A stretch of DNA of 64,000 nucleotides, taken from Microthyrium microscopicum. Lineage: Eukaryota; Ascomycota; Dothideomycetes; Microthyriales; Microthyriaceae. The stretch is taken from contig MU004231.1 of the NCBI GenBank assembly GCA_010405405.1, forward strand, positions 799,736 to 863,735, given 5' to 3'. Shown here one piece after another: positions 21,855-34,052 of this stretch (position 1 is its first letter; the number at the start of each line of letters is the position of its first letter). Position numbers and translations under genes: made by a program. The notes beneath the pieces were generated by a model. The model worked only from the letters and a program-made list of their open reading frames with translations. It had not been told where the DNA came from and ran no database searches.

Positions 21855-24800
21855 ATGGCCGCGTCCATCGAGGAGCTCGATAACACGGTCCGCGCCTTCT
21901 ACGAGGGCCGTGGCGCAGCTGTAAGTTTTCAAGTTAGCTATGACTTGGTTAGCAAGATACTAATTCTTGGATCTGTAGCAAAAACAAGCTGAAGAACAGT
22001 TAAAAGAGGTAAGGACGATGAATCGCCATTACAAGGTCGCTCAACTAACCCCTGTGATAGTTCAAGGAGAATCCGGATTCATGGACTCTCGTCGATCGCA
22101 TCTTGAAGGAGTCTGGATATCAGCAGACCAAATGTGAGCGACACTGGAAACTCTTAAAAGACGACGAACTAATTATGTGTAGTCCTTGGTCTTCAAGTAC
22201 TCGACATCGTCATTATGACGCGTTGGAAAATCCTGCCTCGTGAGCACTGTACTGGTGAGTTTTGTTCGGAATCCGAAGCATACGCCGTCTAAGATTGGAA
22301 CAGGTATCCGAAATTTCATTGTGAATTTCATCATCGAGATCGCAAACTCGGAGGAGAATCTCCGAACCCAGAAAACCCTCTTAAACAAACTGAATCTTGT
22401 GCTTGTGTCGATTCTAAAGCAGGAATGGCCTCACAATTGGCCAAACTTCATCAATGAGATTGTATCTGCATCTCATGCAAGCATTACCATCTGCGAAAAT
22501 AACATGATCATTCTTCGACTACTCTCAGAAGAGGTATTTGACTATTCGCAAGAGTCAATGACCTCCACGAAACAGAAGGAGCTCAAGAAGTCTATGAGTG
22601 ATGAATTTACATCAATCTATCGTCTCTGCTCTGAAGTTTTGGCTTCCGCGTCTTCTCCCAGCTTGATTAAAGCTACGCTCGAAACATTGCTACGGTTTCT
22701 CAATTGGATTGCACTGGGCTACATTTTCGAGAGTCCTCCGGGCGGATTGAGCTTGATTGAAACTCTACGAAGCCGTTTCCTTGAAGTTCCGGAATTTCGA
22801 AATATCACTCTCAAATGTCTCACTGAGATTGCAAACCTTCAGACCGACACTATGTACAACGACAAGCTTCTCTCCATGTATACGGAGACTTTGACTGAGG
22901 TCTCGAAGATCATTCCACTCACCATGGATCTGCGTAGCATTTACGCCAAGAGCGGAAGTAACGATCAAGAGTTCGTTCAAAACCTTGCGTTGTTTTTGAC
23001 AACCTTCTTCAGCGCACACTTGAAGGTAAAGTCAGCCTCCTCGCAGTTGGAGAATATCGTTAACAAAAACAGATCATCGAGAATTTGCCGCAAGAAGAAT
23101 ACCTTACCCATGGCCACTACTATCTCATTCGCATTAGCCAAATCGAGGATCGTGAAATATTCAAGATATGTCTTGAATACTGGACCAAGCTTGTTTCCGA
23201 GCTCTACGAAGAGATGCAACAAGTGCCGATAAGCGATATCAACCCTTTGCTTAGTATTGGTGGCTTGACCGGCGGCATTGCCAACGGTGGTCGCGACTCG
23301 AGTGCTTTGAGTAATCTCAACTTGCGGAAAAACAAGTACGCTGAAATTTTGACAAATCTGAGAGGCGTCGTCATTGAGAAGATGGTGAAGCCCGAGGAAG
23401 TGTTGATTGTTGAGAATGATGAAGGCGAAATCGTTCGCGAGTTTGTCAAGGAGAGTGACACCATTCAGCTCTACAAGTCAACCCGAGAATGTCTTGTCTA
23501 CCTCACACATCTTGACGTTAACGACACAGAGAACATCATGGCTGACAAGCTCGCACGTCAAGTTGATGGCTCAGAATGGTCGTGGAATAACTGCAACACC
23601 CTCTGTTGGGCAATCGGATCCATTTCTGGCGCCATGAACGAAGATACCGAGAAGCGTTTCTTGGTCACCGTTATTAAGGACCTCTTGGGATTGACCGAAA
23701 TGAAGCGCGGAAAGGACAACAAAGCTGTTGTTGCCAGTAACATCATGTACATCGTCGGCCAATATCCTCGCTTCCTCAAGGCACATTGGAAATTCCTGAA
23801 GACTGTCGTCAATAAGCTCTTTGAGTTTATGCACGAAACCCACGAAGGTATGTTGAGATCAAATTTGACTTCTCTTGAGTCTGAACTAACAGCGTCATAG
23901 GTGTTCAAGACATGGCTTGCGATACCTTCATAAAGATCGCGCGTCAATGCAAGCGCCATTTCGTGGCACTTCAGCCTGGAGAGTCAGAACCTTTCATCGA
24001 TGAAATCGTTCGTAATTTGCAACGAATCACGATTGATTTGAACCCGCAACAAATTCACACCTTTTACGAGGCATGTGGATACATGGTTAATGCCCAGGGT
24101 CAGAAAACTGTCCAAGAACGCCTAATTCAAGATCTTATGGGGCCACCAAATGCAGCAGTGAGTCACCAAAAATGTGCGGTTGATGAATTTACAAGCTAAT
24201 TGTTCTTAGTGGGATTCCATCATTGCTCAAGCACATGAGAACCCCCGAAGTCTCGAAGATGGTAACACCATCAAGATTATCGGCAATATCATGAAGACCA
24301 ATGTGGCTGCTTGTTCATCAATCGGTGCATATTTCTATCCTCAAATCGGTCGCATCTACCATGACATGCTCACCATGTATCGAGCTAGCAGTGGACTAAT
24401 TGACACGGCCGTCAAGGAAAAGGGTATCATTGCTACGAAAATGCCTGGTGTTCGTGGTCTACGAACTATCAAAAAGGAGATTCTGAAACTTATTATCACC
24501 TACGTCGATAAAGCTGACGACAATGATATGATTCATCGACAAATGGTCCCGCCGTTGCTTGAGGCGGTGTTGCTTGATTACAAGAACAATGTTCCCGACG
24601 CCCGTGAGGCAGAAGTTCTCAATGTTATGACTACATTGATCAGCAAGCTCCATGTAAGTTTGAAGTGGCTCCAACAAGTAATGGGCTAGACACTAACGGA
24701 TTTTAGAACTTGATGGAAGAACAAGCTTTGGTGATCCTCGAGAACGTGTTCGAATGCACCTTGTCGATGATCAACAAGGACTTCTCGGACTATCCTGATC

Positions 24801-25535
24801 ATCGAGTCGAATTCTTCAAACTTCTTCGCGCCATTTCCACCAATTGTTTCTCTGCCTTACTCAAACTCGACGCCGGACAGTTCAAATATGTCATCGACTC
24901 GTGTCTCTGGGCATTGAAGCATGATAATCATGAAGTTGAAGGCCAAGGCTTGATGATGTGTAACGATCTTGTCACACAAATGGCCGAGATGAACTTTACA
25001 GAGTTCTTTCAGAACTTCTACAGTCTCATCCTTCAAGAGGTCCTCTACGTCCTCACCGACAGCGATCACAAGGCTGGATTTAAGCACCAGGCCAACCTCG
25101 TAGCAAAGATGTTCTGGCTCGTTGAGACAAATAAGATTGGTGGCCCAGTATACACTGCAGAGCAAGCTCCTGAAGGCACTCCGAATAAAGAGTTCGTGAA
25201 GCAATTCACGGGCACTCTGCTGCTTACTGCCTATCCCAACCTACAAGCGTAAGTCTCACGATTAACTCCCTTATAACAAATGCTAATGATGTACCAGTAC
25301 ACAAACATCCAACTTCATCGACGCACTCTTCGCAACCAACTTGGATTCTACGCGGTTCAAAGTTGTGCTCCGAGACTTCCTCGTCCAGCTCAAGGAGTTT
25401 TCAGGAGACAATGCAGAACTGTTTTCGGAAGAGCGCGAGCTTGCGGCCAAGCAACAGAAGGAGGATGAGCGACAGCGAGCACTCAAGGTCGGCGGTCTAC
25501 TCAAGCCATCGGAGCTGGAAGACGAGGAGCTATGA
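21855..25535 (+). CDS. CRM1: exportin-1 (CRM1/XPO1; KapK)
   Basis: Karyopherin-beta that exports leucine-rich NES cargo through nuclear pores with RanGTP. Nine introns separate ten exons starting at [20 protein letters not shown]; the last exon ends ...[14 protein letters not shown]-repeat text matches CRM1 throughout: [14 protein letters not shown] in the N-terminal CRIME/Exportin-1-like domain, [17 protein letters not shown] and [20 protein letters not shown] in the NES-groove region, and [15 protein letters not shown] near the C-terminus. The NES-groove residue that is cysteine in leptomycin-sensitive CRM1 is threonine here ([16 protein letters not shown]; codon 23694-23696), as in S. cerevisiae and A. 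nidulans KapK. Donors and acceptors are canonical and every junction keeps the frame. Confidence 0.97.
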
Positions 25536-27022
25536 CTTGACTCTGATTTGCCGCTCAGTGTGGCAGTTAAATCTGAACATGATCGCGCCGCTGATGAACA
25601 AGGAGAAGCAGTTCATGGCCGTAATGACATTGTGTATGATGGTTGGGAGGCATATGGCTTCTAGCAAACGTTCAAACGAAAACAACCAGCAATAGCGATT
25701 GGGGAAAAAAAGAAACAATGACGACCACCATGGCGCTTTGCGAGGCTTGGACGATTCACAGAATGTCTTGGATTGCTGAAATGATGAAGTGTAGGATGGC
25801 GGAGAGGATTGATAGGACGGGCACGATATATCCATTGTAGCATAGACTAGCAGGAAAAGTTTCTGGGTAGGAATTGAATGAATTTTTAAATACAAATATG
25901 CCACTGTCTTGGCTTTAGTAATGTTCATATTCTTCTAAGGGTGGTTATGTGCAATGAGTCTAGACTGTTTTGCTATCAAATTTGAAATCTGACATTGTTG
26001 ATGGTGACATTGGTGAGCTTGAATTTCTGAACTGCAGTTGCATGTGGGAAAAGGGGAGTATCTGATTGGCTGATTTAGCACAAGTTTTGATGTTGCGACC
26101 AATCAGCAATAGCGCAGTAAGCCACTCGAGCCGGGCTGGACAGCGAATTCGTTTGGTAACAATCAGTTGCAGCCGAACACCAAGAATTGATCAATGATCC
26201 TGAGCAAGTCACAATTGCCTGCACCACCATCTGCCCAACATTGAATCCAAATTCTTCTGTTCGTCAGACTCCTTGTCTATCGTGGCTGCTATCAGCACAT
26301 ATGACACCTGCCGCAGAGTTCATACATCCCATTCCTCAGGCGCGATCCACTACATCAGTGATCCTGCAAGTCTTGCATTGAACCACATCTCTCCCCAAGT
26401 CTCTGCGCCCTCATTCAGCTTGTGACTTGAGTTTGACTGTCCCACGCCAATTTTGCCATCGGTTGTTTACAGGGTGAAATAATACTTTTGACGTCTTGCC
26501 GGAACGTCCCACACAAACTGCTTCACGAGCCACTGACGCGCTGCAACCTGGAAATCCAGTCCGTCACCTCGGATCGTGAAAGGCCTTGTGCGCCGCCTTG
26601 CCAACTGTTCTATCTCATTCTGCACCGTCTGGAGAGCGAATCAGAAACTAGCTGACCGTCCCGAGTCTGCTGTTCTGTCGGCTTCAACCGACTGCTGAAG
26701 AACTCGCGGCCCGAACCAGGTTTGGTAACACCGTTCCTGAACACTGAAAAGCAAACGAAGGCTGGCTAGGAATACTGCATACTGCCTACTCGGCACACGC
26801 TGGAATCTGCTGTACCGCTTCGTGCGCTTGTAGTCCTAATCCTCACTGACCACTACCTTGTCAGTCTATGATAGGCTTAGCCACTGAAATCCCATGCGAG
26901 AGCCCCAAGCCTACTCATCATTGTCAGTGCATCCGGGTTACTTCGTTCCTGAGCCCGACGTGGGCGACCCTTTTCATTGAAAAAAGACTTCTGGTTGTGC
27001 TCATAGCCATCCTATCATCAAT
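25536..27022. other. intergenic region CRM1-PHO81
   Basis: About 1.5 kb holding the CRM1 3' region and, from about 26.4 kb, the PHO81 promoter and 5' leader. Two CCAAT motifs in opposite orientation lie near 26075 and 26099. The open frames here (25530-25928 minus, 26187-26381 plus and others) overlap and have no family signature. Confidence 0.45.
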
Positions 27023-30000
27023 ATGTACGTCGATCCCTTGTTTCTTTCATGCTTCCCCTGCAACGTCTCTTCAACCTTCTTGCCTGTCCAGTCACCCCCT
27101 ACTCTTGTAGATGAAGTCTATACATCTGTAAGAGTCTTCTGCTCGGGTAGGCTTCCTCACATAGGAAGATTCTCCACGCTTGAACATCATTTTGAGCCCG
27201 AGAATGACTCTCAATCCACGGCCATCTTTGCCCCCATCGAATTGGAGGCCATTCAATTTGCAAAGACCTGTTCCCGGTCTGCATTCCGTTCTCGGCTACC
27301 AACATGTCGTACGAACTAGATCGATCTCACGATCGTCGGCACTCTGATTGGATTTCTGTAAGACCCGTTATAGATCATATCCGTTGACTTGTCTTTGTTT
27401 TGCGTCTGACAGGAAGTTCGGAAAGCAAATACAAAAGCGCCAGCTTGAAATACCCGAGTATGCGGCGAGCTTTGTCGACTACAAAGCGCTCAAGAAGGTT
27501 AGTCACCTCAATCCCTAACACTGCCGATATGTTCCATGGTGAAGTACTTACCAAGACCCATTTTAGCTCATCAAGGCGCTGAGCGCAACGCCAGTCCTCC
27601 CCGCGCAGAATGATCCATCGCGGTCGAACATCCTCGAGCCTCGAGAGGCACTCCAAGCCAACAAGGCTACGTTTTTCTTCCGCCTGGTATGCGACAATGA
27701 CAGGTTGTTGAGCCTCCGGTGATTAATCAAGACTAGGAGCGCGAACTCGAGAAAGTCAACAAGTTTTACCTTCAGAAAGAAGCAGAGGTATACTACTCTA
27801 GTCTGCTATTGACCTGCTCGCTGACTTTGCGAAGCTGAAACTACGGCTGGGTTCTCTATTAGATCAAAAACGTTCTATGCAAGCGCAACAAACGCCCGCT
27901 TCTAGACTATCATCACGCTACATTGCGCTAGAAGAAGGATTTCGTCAATTCAGCCGGGACTTGAGCAAACTTCAGGTCAGATACTATGCTTTTCATTACG
28001 ACACTTGCTGATAAGTTATAGCAATTCATTGAAATCAACGCCACTGCTTTCTCAAAGATTTTGAAAAAGGTTTGAATATCCATGATGGTTAGTAGAAACT
28101 CTTAGCTAACTTCTCTACAGTGGGACAAGGCATCAAAGGTCGGTCAAACCACAGAGACTTTTGAAATTGACTAAGTATTGTTTAGGATGAAACGAAAGTT
28201 GTGTTTCTATCTCGCGCCGTGGAAGTACAACCTTGCTTCAATCCTGATGTAATAAGTAACCTTTCGGATCAAGCTACGACAAATCTGTTGGACTTTGCGG
28301 CCTGGGCGGAAGGAGAGAAGATACAGTTCACAGCACCGGACCTTGACGACAATGCGAAGAGATCTGTCTCCCAGGAAAACGCCGAGCTCGATTCTCAAAT
28401 ACATCAAGCAGTTACAGCAGGCAACTTGTCAGTCGTGGAGGATTGGACAACTAGGATCCATACTCTACCGGATGCCTCGCTCCGCGTGACCCGTGTCTTC
28501 TTGGGAACTGCCGACGATGCGTCAGAACAATCTCTAGAACTTTTGCTCAATACAGGCTTGGTGGATTTGCATGAAATCGACGAGATCAATCATCGCAACA
28601 TATTGCACAAAGCCGCAATCACGGGTCGGCTTATACTGCTCCGAATTGGTCTTGAAGGGAAAGTCGACGTCCGCGCAGTAGATGTGTATGGACGGATACC
28701 TCTTCACTATGCGTGCATGCATGGCTCAGTGGATATGATCCAGGAACTGATTGCAGCCAGCCCGAAGACTCTGGAATTCCAAGACCACGACAAATTCACG
28801 CCGTTGATACACGCCATTGTCCACGAAAGAAGAGAGTGCGTGACTAGCTTACTCTCGCATGGCGCAAAGATAGATCCGGCATCTGACCAAGATCATGTAC
28901 CCTTGAATTTGGCTTGCCAGCATGGTTCTTCCACAATAGTCAAAGAGTTGCTCAAGCACAGCCCAGAGATTATACCTGATGCCGAGGGACTGTATCCACA
29001 GCACCTAGTCGCTCGTTCGCCCAAAGCACCACAATTGCTCCTGATGCTCAAGGAATATGGCGCTGATCTAGATCAACCCGACAAACTGTATCAGTGGACA
29101 CCGCTATTCCATGCCTCCAGCGAAGGCAATGTCTCTTGTTTGGAGACCCTGATGGAAAGCGGTGTAAATTGTAGCATTCTGGACGAAAAGGGCCTGTCCG
29201 CCCTCTACTATGCCGCGTGGGAAGGTCATCTGCGCTGCATTCGACTACTGATTGAAGCAAACGTACCCTCCCCTGCGATTTCCTCTCAAAAATCTCCTCC
29301 TGCTCCTCCAAAACTCAATTTTCCTCCTCCGGCAAGCCCTTCGCCCATGAGTAGGATAGAAGAATCCATTCCACCTCTTGTCTTACCTCCAGCAATAGTA
29401 CCAATTCGGAGATACGGGCACAACTTCCTTGACTCCAAAACCTTTGTGGTCTTGAACTTTGGAACATTTGGACAAGATGCCATTCAATTCTATGATGACA
29501 ACAAATATCCGGCAGCCCGTATAACAGTCTCTAGCAAGTCCTCAGACTTGATTCCTCGAAATCTATTGCTTCCAATACAAGACGACTCGAAGATTCTCTC
29601 GTTTCAGATCGACAACCTGGAGACCTTCTCGATTGAATTTGACGTGTATGCCACATTTGGTGCTCGTGTAATCGCCAGAGCAGTTGCTTCTTCCAAAGTC
29701 TTCACAGCACAATCTGGATCGAGTGGCGAATGGCATTTGGAACTTCTAGATCCTCGACTCCGGGCTGTTGGTCGCATTTCCTTCTCATTTCTCGTCATCA
29801 AGCCGTTCACCGGTATTCCTCTGGAAATATCTCATTTCAGTACATACTGGAGAGCAACTGCTCAAGATCTTCAAGCTCAAGCGACTTCTCCACAAATCAC
29901 TGGCTCCAGTCTTTCTGGTCAATATGTCCGTCTCTTCATTCAACTAACTTGCGACAAAATCCCAGTGCTGTACCCTCTCTGGACAGTCAACCACCACGGC

Positions 30001-30882
30001 CTCCAAGTGCCCATCATGCGACTGACTTGGGATCAATTCTGTGATATTGGAGCAGAGCATCCACAGCGCCATGATGCAGAAGCTGCCATGGCGGAGTTAG
30101 CAAAACATCCAGAAAAAGCAAACAATTCTGCCAATCTTGCTACAATGCATAAGCTGCTAGCTTCAAGCTTTGGCAGTCTCCAGGATGTTTTGTCCATGCT
30201 TCCGCCTCAGGTGCACGTCGACCTGCACATTCTCTACCCAACACGCGAACAGGAAGATCGCGAGCGTATCGGCCCCTCGCCAACGATGAACGACTTTGCA
30301 GACGCGCTGCTCAAGGTAGTTTTCGACCATGCAAGGGAAACTCGCAAGGCAGAACACCCCTTTGTTCGTGGTGTTGTATTTTCAAGCTACAATGCAGAGA
30401 TTTGTACAGCGTTGAATTGGAAACAGCCAAATTGTTTGTATTCGATAACTTTGAAGATTCCATGATACTAATTTTCACAGATCCTGTCTTGCTATGCAAT
30501 GATCTTGGTGCAGATGCAGCAGCTCACAAGACTGTTGTGCCTTGTAGTGGTCGAATCGTGTTCAGTGTTCAGGAGGCGGTATCTTTGGCTCGCAATAATA
30601 ACTTTATGGGGCTTGCATGCCGCTCGAGAATACTGGTAAGCTCTATTGGCTCTTATAACTCGAGATTTCAATGCCAACACTAATCGTGTCTAGACTTTGG
30701 CTCCAAGTCTGGTTGAAACCATAAAGGCCGCTGGTCTAGTCCTGATATCCGATATATCTGGATCCCCGGCTGACTCGGGTGATCCTCCTCGTGGATCTAG
30801 CCACGCCACGCTTCTCGAGAAGGTTGATGGAACAGTCAGAAGCAACGGTATTCTTCGGTTCATGGACAGTGTGGATGAGTAG
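27023..30882 (+). CDS. PHO81: PHO81/NUC-2 phosphate-sensing CDK inhibitor (SPX-ankyrin-GDPD)
   Basis: Regulator of the phosphate-starvation pathway that inhibits the PHO85/PGOV cyclin-CDK; NUC-2 is the Neurospora form. Ten exons give 1,018 codons in one frame. The conserved N-terminus requires MKFGKQIQKRQLEIPEYA, but the genome has acceptor CAG then G-AAG-TTC. The only good donor supplying AT is at 27024 (AT/GTACGT), so the ATG is split by intron 27025-27412. The SPX domain fills about residues 1-210 (KALKKLIKALSATP, KATFFFRLERELEKVNKFY). Ankyrin repeats follow (about 290-520: GRIPLHYACMHGS, KFTPLIHAIV, LSALYYAAWEGHLRCI), then a Pro-rich linker, a beta-rich module and a C-terminal GDPD-like domain (VHVDLHILYPTREQEDRERIG, LGADAAAHKTVVPC). 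The two last introns restore the domain end. Confidence 0.93.
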
Positions 30883-31318
30883 ATGGGCTGATTGCCAATG
30901 GATGGAATGGGCACTCAACGTGTAGTGCGAATCAATTCTTACGATGATCTGATGATGAGGTATTAGACACTGGGTGGCTGTTGATGCTACCTTTTAGCGA
31001 TTGTTTAGAGAGAATTCCTACACCCTGACAATTCGAGTAGGATGTTTAGCAGGTCTCGTAGTAAGAGGCAGTAAACTCTGCTGCCCTTGAATAGCTTCGA
31101 GACAGCTACTATAAGCTCTTGATCAACTAAGAGCTGTATTAAAATTATGATATATCATTATCACCATCTTCTCAAGCAGTGCCTCCTCACAATCTCTATG
31201 CCCCTTTGTAGTTGTACTTGAGTTTCTCAAGCCCGTCGACATCTATCGGGGCCAACGTCGCTCGTCCTACCATCACAATAATAAACACAACTATTCCACC
31301 ATTAGCTGGCTCCCATCC
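30883..31318. other. intergenic region between convergent genes
   Basis: About 435 bp between the PHO81 stop and the stop of the minus-strand membrane protein gene; expected to hold both 3' ends. Nothing else recognised. Confidence 0.5.
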
Positions 31319-31801
31319 TTACACTTCTCGCACCACAAACCTACCAAACGGCAAAATCAGCATTCCCTCTCCATCTTCCCACCCACTCAACCCATTCTGC
31401 ATCCCCGCCACTCCACTGATCGTCAATACACACGCCAACATCGCATTCAGTGGCATCAACCACGTCTCTAACGGCCCATCCTTCTCACTCTTCGCCTTTG
31501 CCTTCCCTTTGCCCTCGTCGATAGGTGGCAGCGGTAGATAGTATAGCGTATACACTGTAGCTGCCAGCGAGCTTAGACTGCCTAACGTCATGGCTAGACC
31601 TATCGAGCGCGCGGAGGAAAGAACGAGTAGGCCGGCGAGTACGGGCACGAGCGCAAAGAGCGCGCGGTAGATTGCGCTGGAGCGCGCGTCGTGGGTGCGT
31701 AGGGAGGTTATTAGTTCGGCTTGCTCTTGTTCGTCTAGATCTGCGGTGGTGGGATCGTCGGTGGGGGGCGCGAGGGCGCGGCGGAGACGGGTTGTTGCCA
31801 T
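31319..31801 (-). CDS. small membrane protein of unknown function
   Basis: Single-exon gene of 160 codons from MATTRLRRALAPP at 31801. After an acidic N-terminal part (DLDEQEQAELITSLRTHDARSSA) come three probable membrane segments: about residues 49-66 (ALFALVPVLAGLLVLSSA), 69-90 (GLAMTLGSLSSLAATVYTLYY) and 115-132 (WLMPLNAMLACVLTISGV). A Lys-rich loop (EGKGKAKAKSEKDG) separates the second and third. The in-frame extension upstream of this ATG is short and lacks conserved character. It is divergent from COA1 with only 187 bp between starts, so co-expression with a mitochondrial gene is possible. No function assigned. Confidence 0.75.
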   Translation of the reverse strand: MATTRLRRALAPPTDDPTTADLDEQEQAELITSLRTHDARSSAIYRALFALVPVLAGLLVLSSARSIGLAMTLGSLSSLAATVYTLYYLPLPPIDEGKGKAKAKSEKDGPLETWLMPLNAMLACVLTISGVAGMQNGLSGWEDGEGMLILPFGRFVVREV

Positions 31802-31988
31802 GGTTGATGGTGTGAAGTTGAGATATGGATGATGGATGTTGCATGTGTAAGGCTGAAGGATACATGGAAGTAAAATAGGAGGGGTGCATTTTAACATAAC
31901 CCCCAGCGGTTATGGGAGCTCGGACATTTGTAGATATTTTGTCTAAAGCATCAAGTCATTGAACCAATATCAAAACCACCTACACACC
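31802..31988. promoter_or_regulatory. shared promoter of the membrane protein gene and COA1
   Basis: 187 bp between two divergent start codons, too short for independent promoters. No specific motif recognised. Confidence 0.5.
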
Positions 31989-32623
31989 ATGGCCTCAAGG
32001 ACCCTGCCATCCCGTCTCCTTCGGCGGCCGCTCTCGACACCAATATGTATACGGCATACCCCCCGAACCACCAAACGCACCAACATCCCCGCCCCAGCGC
32101 CAGACTCGACTCCCTTCATGACCCGCCGCTCCGACCGCGACCTTCCACCACTCTCCCGCATCAATAATCCATACTATACCTGGCGCCACCTCCCCATCGT
32201 GCTAGTCATTGTTAGCGCGGCAGCATTCGGCATATTCAACTACCAAAAGATCAACCACTCCGTCGTCAATTCGTGTCTATATGCGCTGCGCGTACATCCA
32301 TTGGCGCGGGAGAAGCTGGGGGACGAGATATATTTTCGCGATCGGATACCGTGGATTTGGGGGTCGATTGATAGTTTGCATGGGGAGGTGGATGTGACAT
32401 TTGGTGTCAAGGGGAAGAGTGGGAAGGGCGTCATGAGGTTCCGGTGTGTGAGGAGTAGGGGCGATGAGTTTGTGAGTTTTATGCTGGGGGTCTATGGAGA
32501 TGGGTGCTAATGAGGGTGCAGTTTCATACGGAGGTTTGGACGCTGAATACGGAGGATGGGCGGGCGTATGATTTGATGGAGGCGGAGAGTGATCCTATGG
32601 AAGGCGTAGCTTCAATCGGATGA
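31989..32623 (+). CDS. COA1: cytochrome c oxidase assembly factor COA1
   Basis: Inner-membrane factor that binds newly made Cox1 together with Mss51/Shy1 during complex IV assembly. Two exons (31989-32471, 32522-32623) encode 194 residues. The N-terminus (MASRTLPSRLLRRPLSTPIC) is Arg/Ser-rich and lacks acidic residues, as in a mitochondrial presequence. A single membrane helix follows the conserved segment NNPYYTWRHLPIVLVIVSAA (about residues 57-80). The C-terminal intermembrane-space part has the COA1 features ALRVHPLAREKLGDEIYFRD, IPWIWGSIDSLHGEVDVTF, G-KGKGVMRFRCVR and, after the intron, FHTEVWTLNTEDG. The intron has branch GCTAAT near its 3' end. Start: first ATG after the divergent promoter. 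Confidence 0.9.
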
Positions 32624-32749
32624 GCGCCTTATTTATTGCATTGCAAGGCGTTATGGGGAGGTAGGTATAACCAATGCATAGGTTGTCTCTCCTTTCATGA
32701 TATATATATTCTCCGTTCGCTGGAGGTCTCTAACTTAGCGGCCAATGTG

Positions 32750-33541
32750 TTATGCTTTGGAGCTCTCTGTCCGCTCTACCAAATCCGCCACACCCACTGC
32801 TCGCCCCATTTTGACCCTCCGCTTCTTTTCCTTCTTCGCTCCTCCTGTCGACGCATCTTCGCTTTTCTTGCCCTCACTGCCTACTGCGTCGCCTTCGTCC
32901 TCGTCTTCGTCCTCGCGCCGTCCTTGTTCTGCCTCAAGTCTGATATCTGAGAGGTCCATGCGCATCGAGTATGCATCTTCGCCGTCTGCGTAGTATTTGG
33001 ATTCAATCTTGTCGTTTGTGAAGCCTAGGGTATCGCGGTAGAGGTGAAGAGCTGCGATATTGCTCACACGCACGTGAAGTGAGACGTAGTGTGCGCCATA
33101 AGATTCCGCCATTGCGCGCTCTATACTTCCTTATCAGTAAGTAGTTCAGCTACTGGTGTGAGTGGGTGGAGTTACGGCTTTGGCGCATGAGCTTCTCAGC
33201 GAGACCGAGGCGACGGTGTGTGCGCATGACGGAGAGACTGGTTATGTGACCGTGTGTTATTCCATCGCTGGGATCTTCTTCCATCTTGGCCAGGACGTAG
33301 CCGACAATTTTGGGATAGTCGTAGGGTGTTTTTTGTGGTCGCGATGTCTATATATTCCGTGAGGTTAGCTCTGCGCCGCATGGGGCAGGAAGCAACTTAC
33401 GTCGACAGCAACGTAGCTTAGTTGCGGCCATGCCATGGCATGGTATAGGTAGTATTTGCAGAAGTAGTTTTCGGGGAGGTTAGTTATGTTGGCTTGTTGG
33501 ACGTGGGGAATGTCCGAAGGCTTCATCAACCGGATATCCAT
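32750..33541 (-). CDS. ARD1: NatA N-terminal acetyltransferase catalytic subunit (Naa10/ARD1)
   Basis: GNAT acetyltransferase that, with Naa15, acetylates N-termini of nascent proteins. Three exons (33541-33401, 33347-33176, 33120-32750) encode 227 residues. The N-terminus is [20 protein letters not shown] then [14 protein letters not shown], the classic Naa10 substrate-loop sequence. The acetyl-CoA P-loop is [13 protein letters not shown] (R-x-x-G-L/A), and [20 protein letters not shown] follows. The C-terminal tail is Asp/Glu- then Lys-rich ([20 protein letters not shown]), as in fungal and animal Naa10. The second intron uses GTAACT as donor; splicing gives [17 protein letters not shown]. 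Confidence 0.95.
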
Positions 33542-34052
33542 GATGGCTAATAGTATGTAGGATGAGTTGACGGGGATTGGACTGGGTTTGAGCGGAATAG
33601 CGAGGCTGCTGTGAACTGGTCAAAGAAACCGGAGTTTGATTGTAGTTTGTTGAGGAGAATATAGAAGTTCGAGGGAGATGGAGCTTGGTTGAGTTGCAGT
33701 GGGCATAAAAAGCTGGGGTGGTCAAAATGTGTGGGACCAATCAATGAAGCCCCCTCGATTTCAAGCTTCAACAACATCTGATGATCTGAGACTGAGTTTT
33801 ACCACATTACCCTTTTCTATCGGTCGCTCTAGTTATCCTGATGTATTCTATCTTGACGTTCTTCCCGAACCCTGACCAGCAGATTTCTGATCTTTCTTTT
33901 GTAAGACGCCGACAATAAATGCGTACTGGCCACTTATCGTTGCAAAATGTCATGTCGATGTACAGTCACTTGAATCATCGGACAACCGCCGAGCCATTCT
34001 ATTGATTACCATTTGGATTTTACAGTCTTGAAACCTTCCTAGGCTAGTGTGA
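33542..34052. other. Naa10 promoter and SDR 3' region
   Basis: About 510 bp; both neighbouring genes are on the minus strand. The left part should be the Naa10 promoter. Overlapping short frames (33480-33740, 33547-33777 minus) are not supported. Confidence 0.45.

Noticed and set aside
27303-27356. ATG at 27309 as PHO81 start with donor at 27357
   Set aside because: Joining there shifts the frame and hits a stop within twelve codons of the SPX exon.
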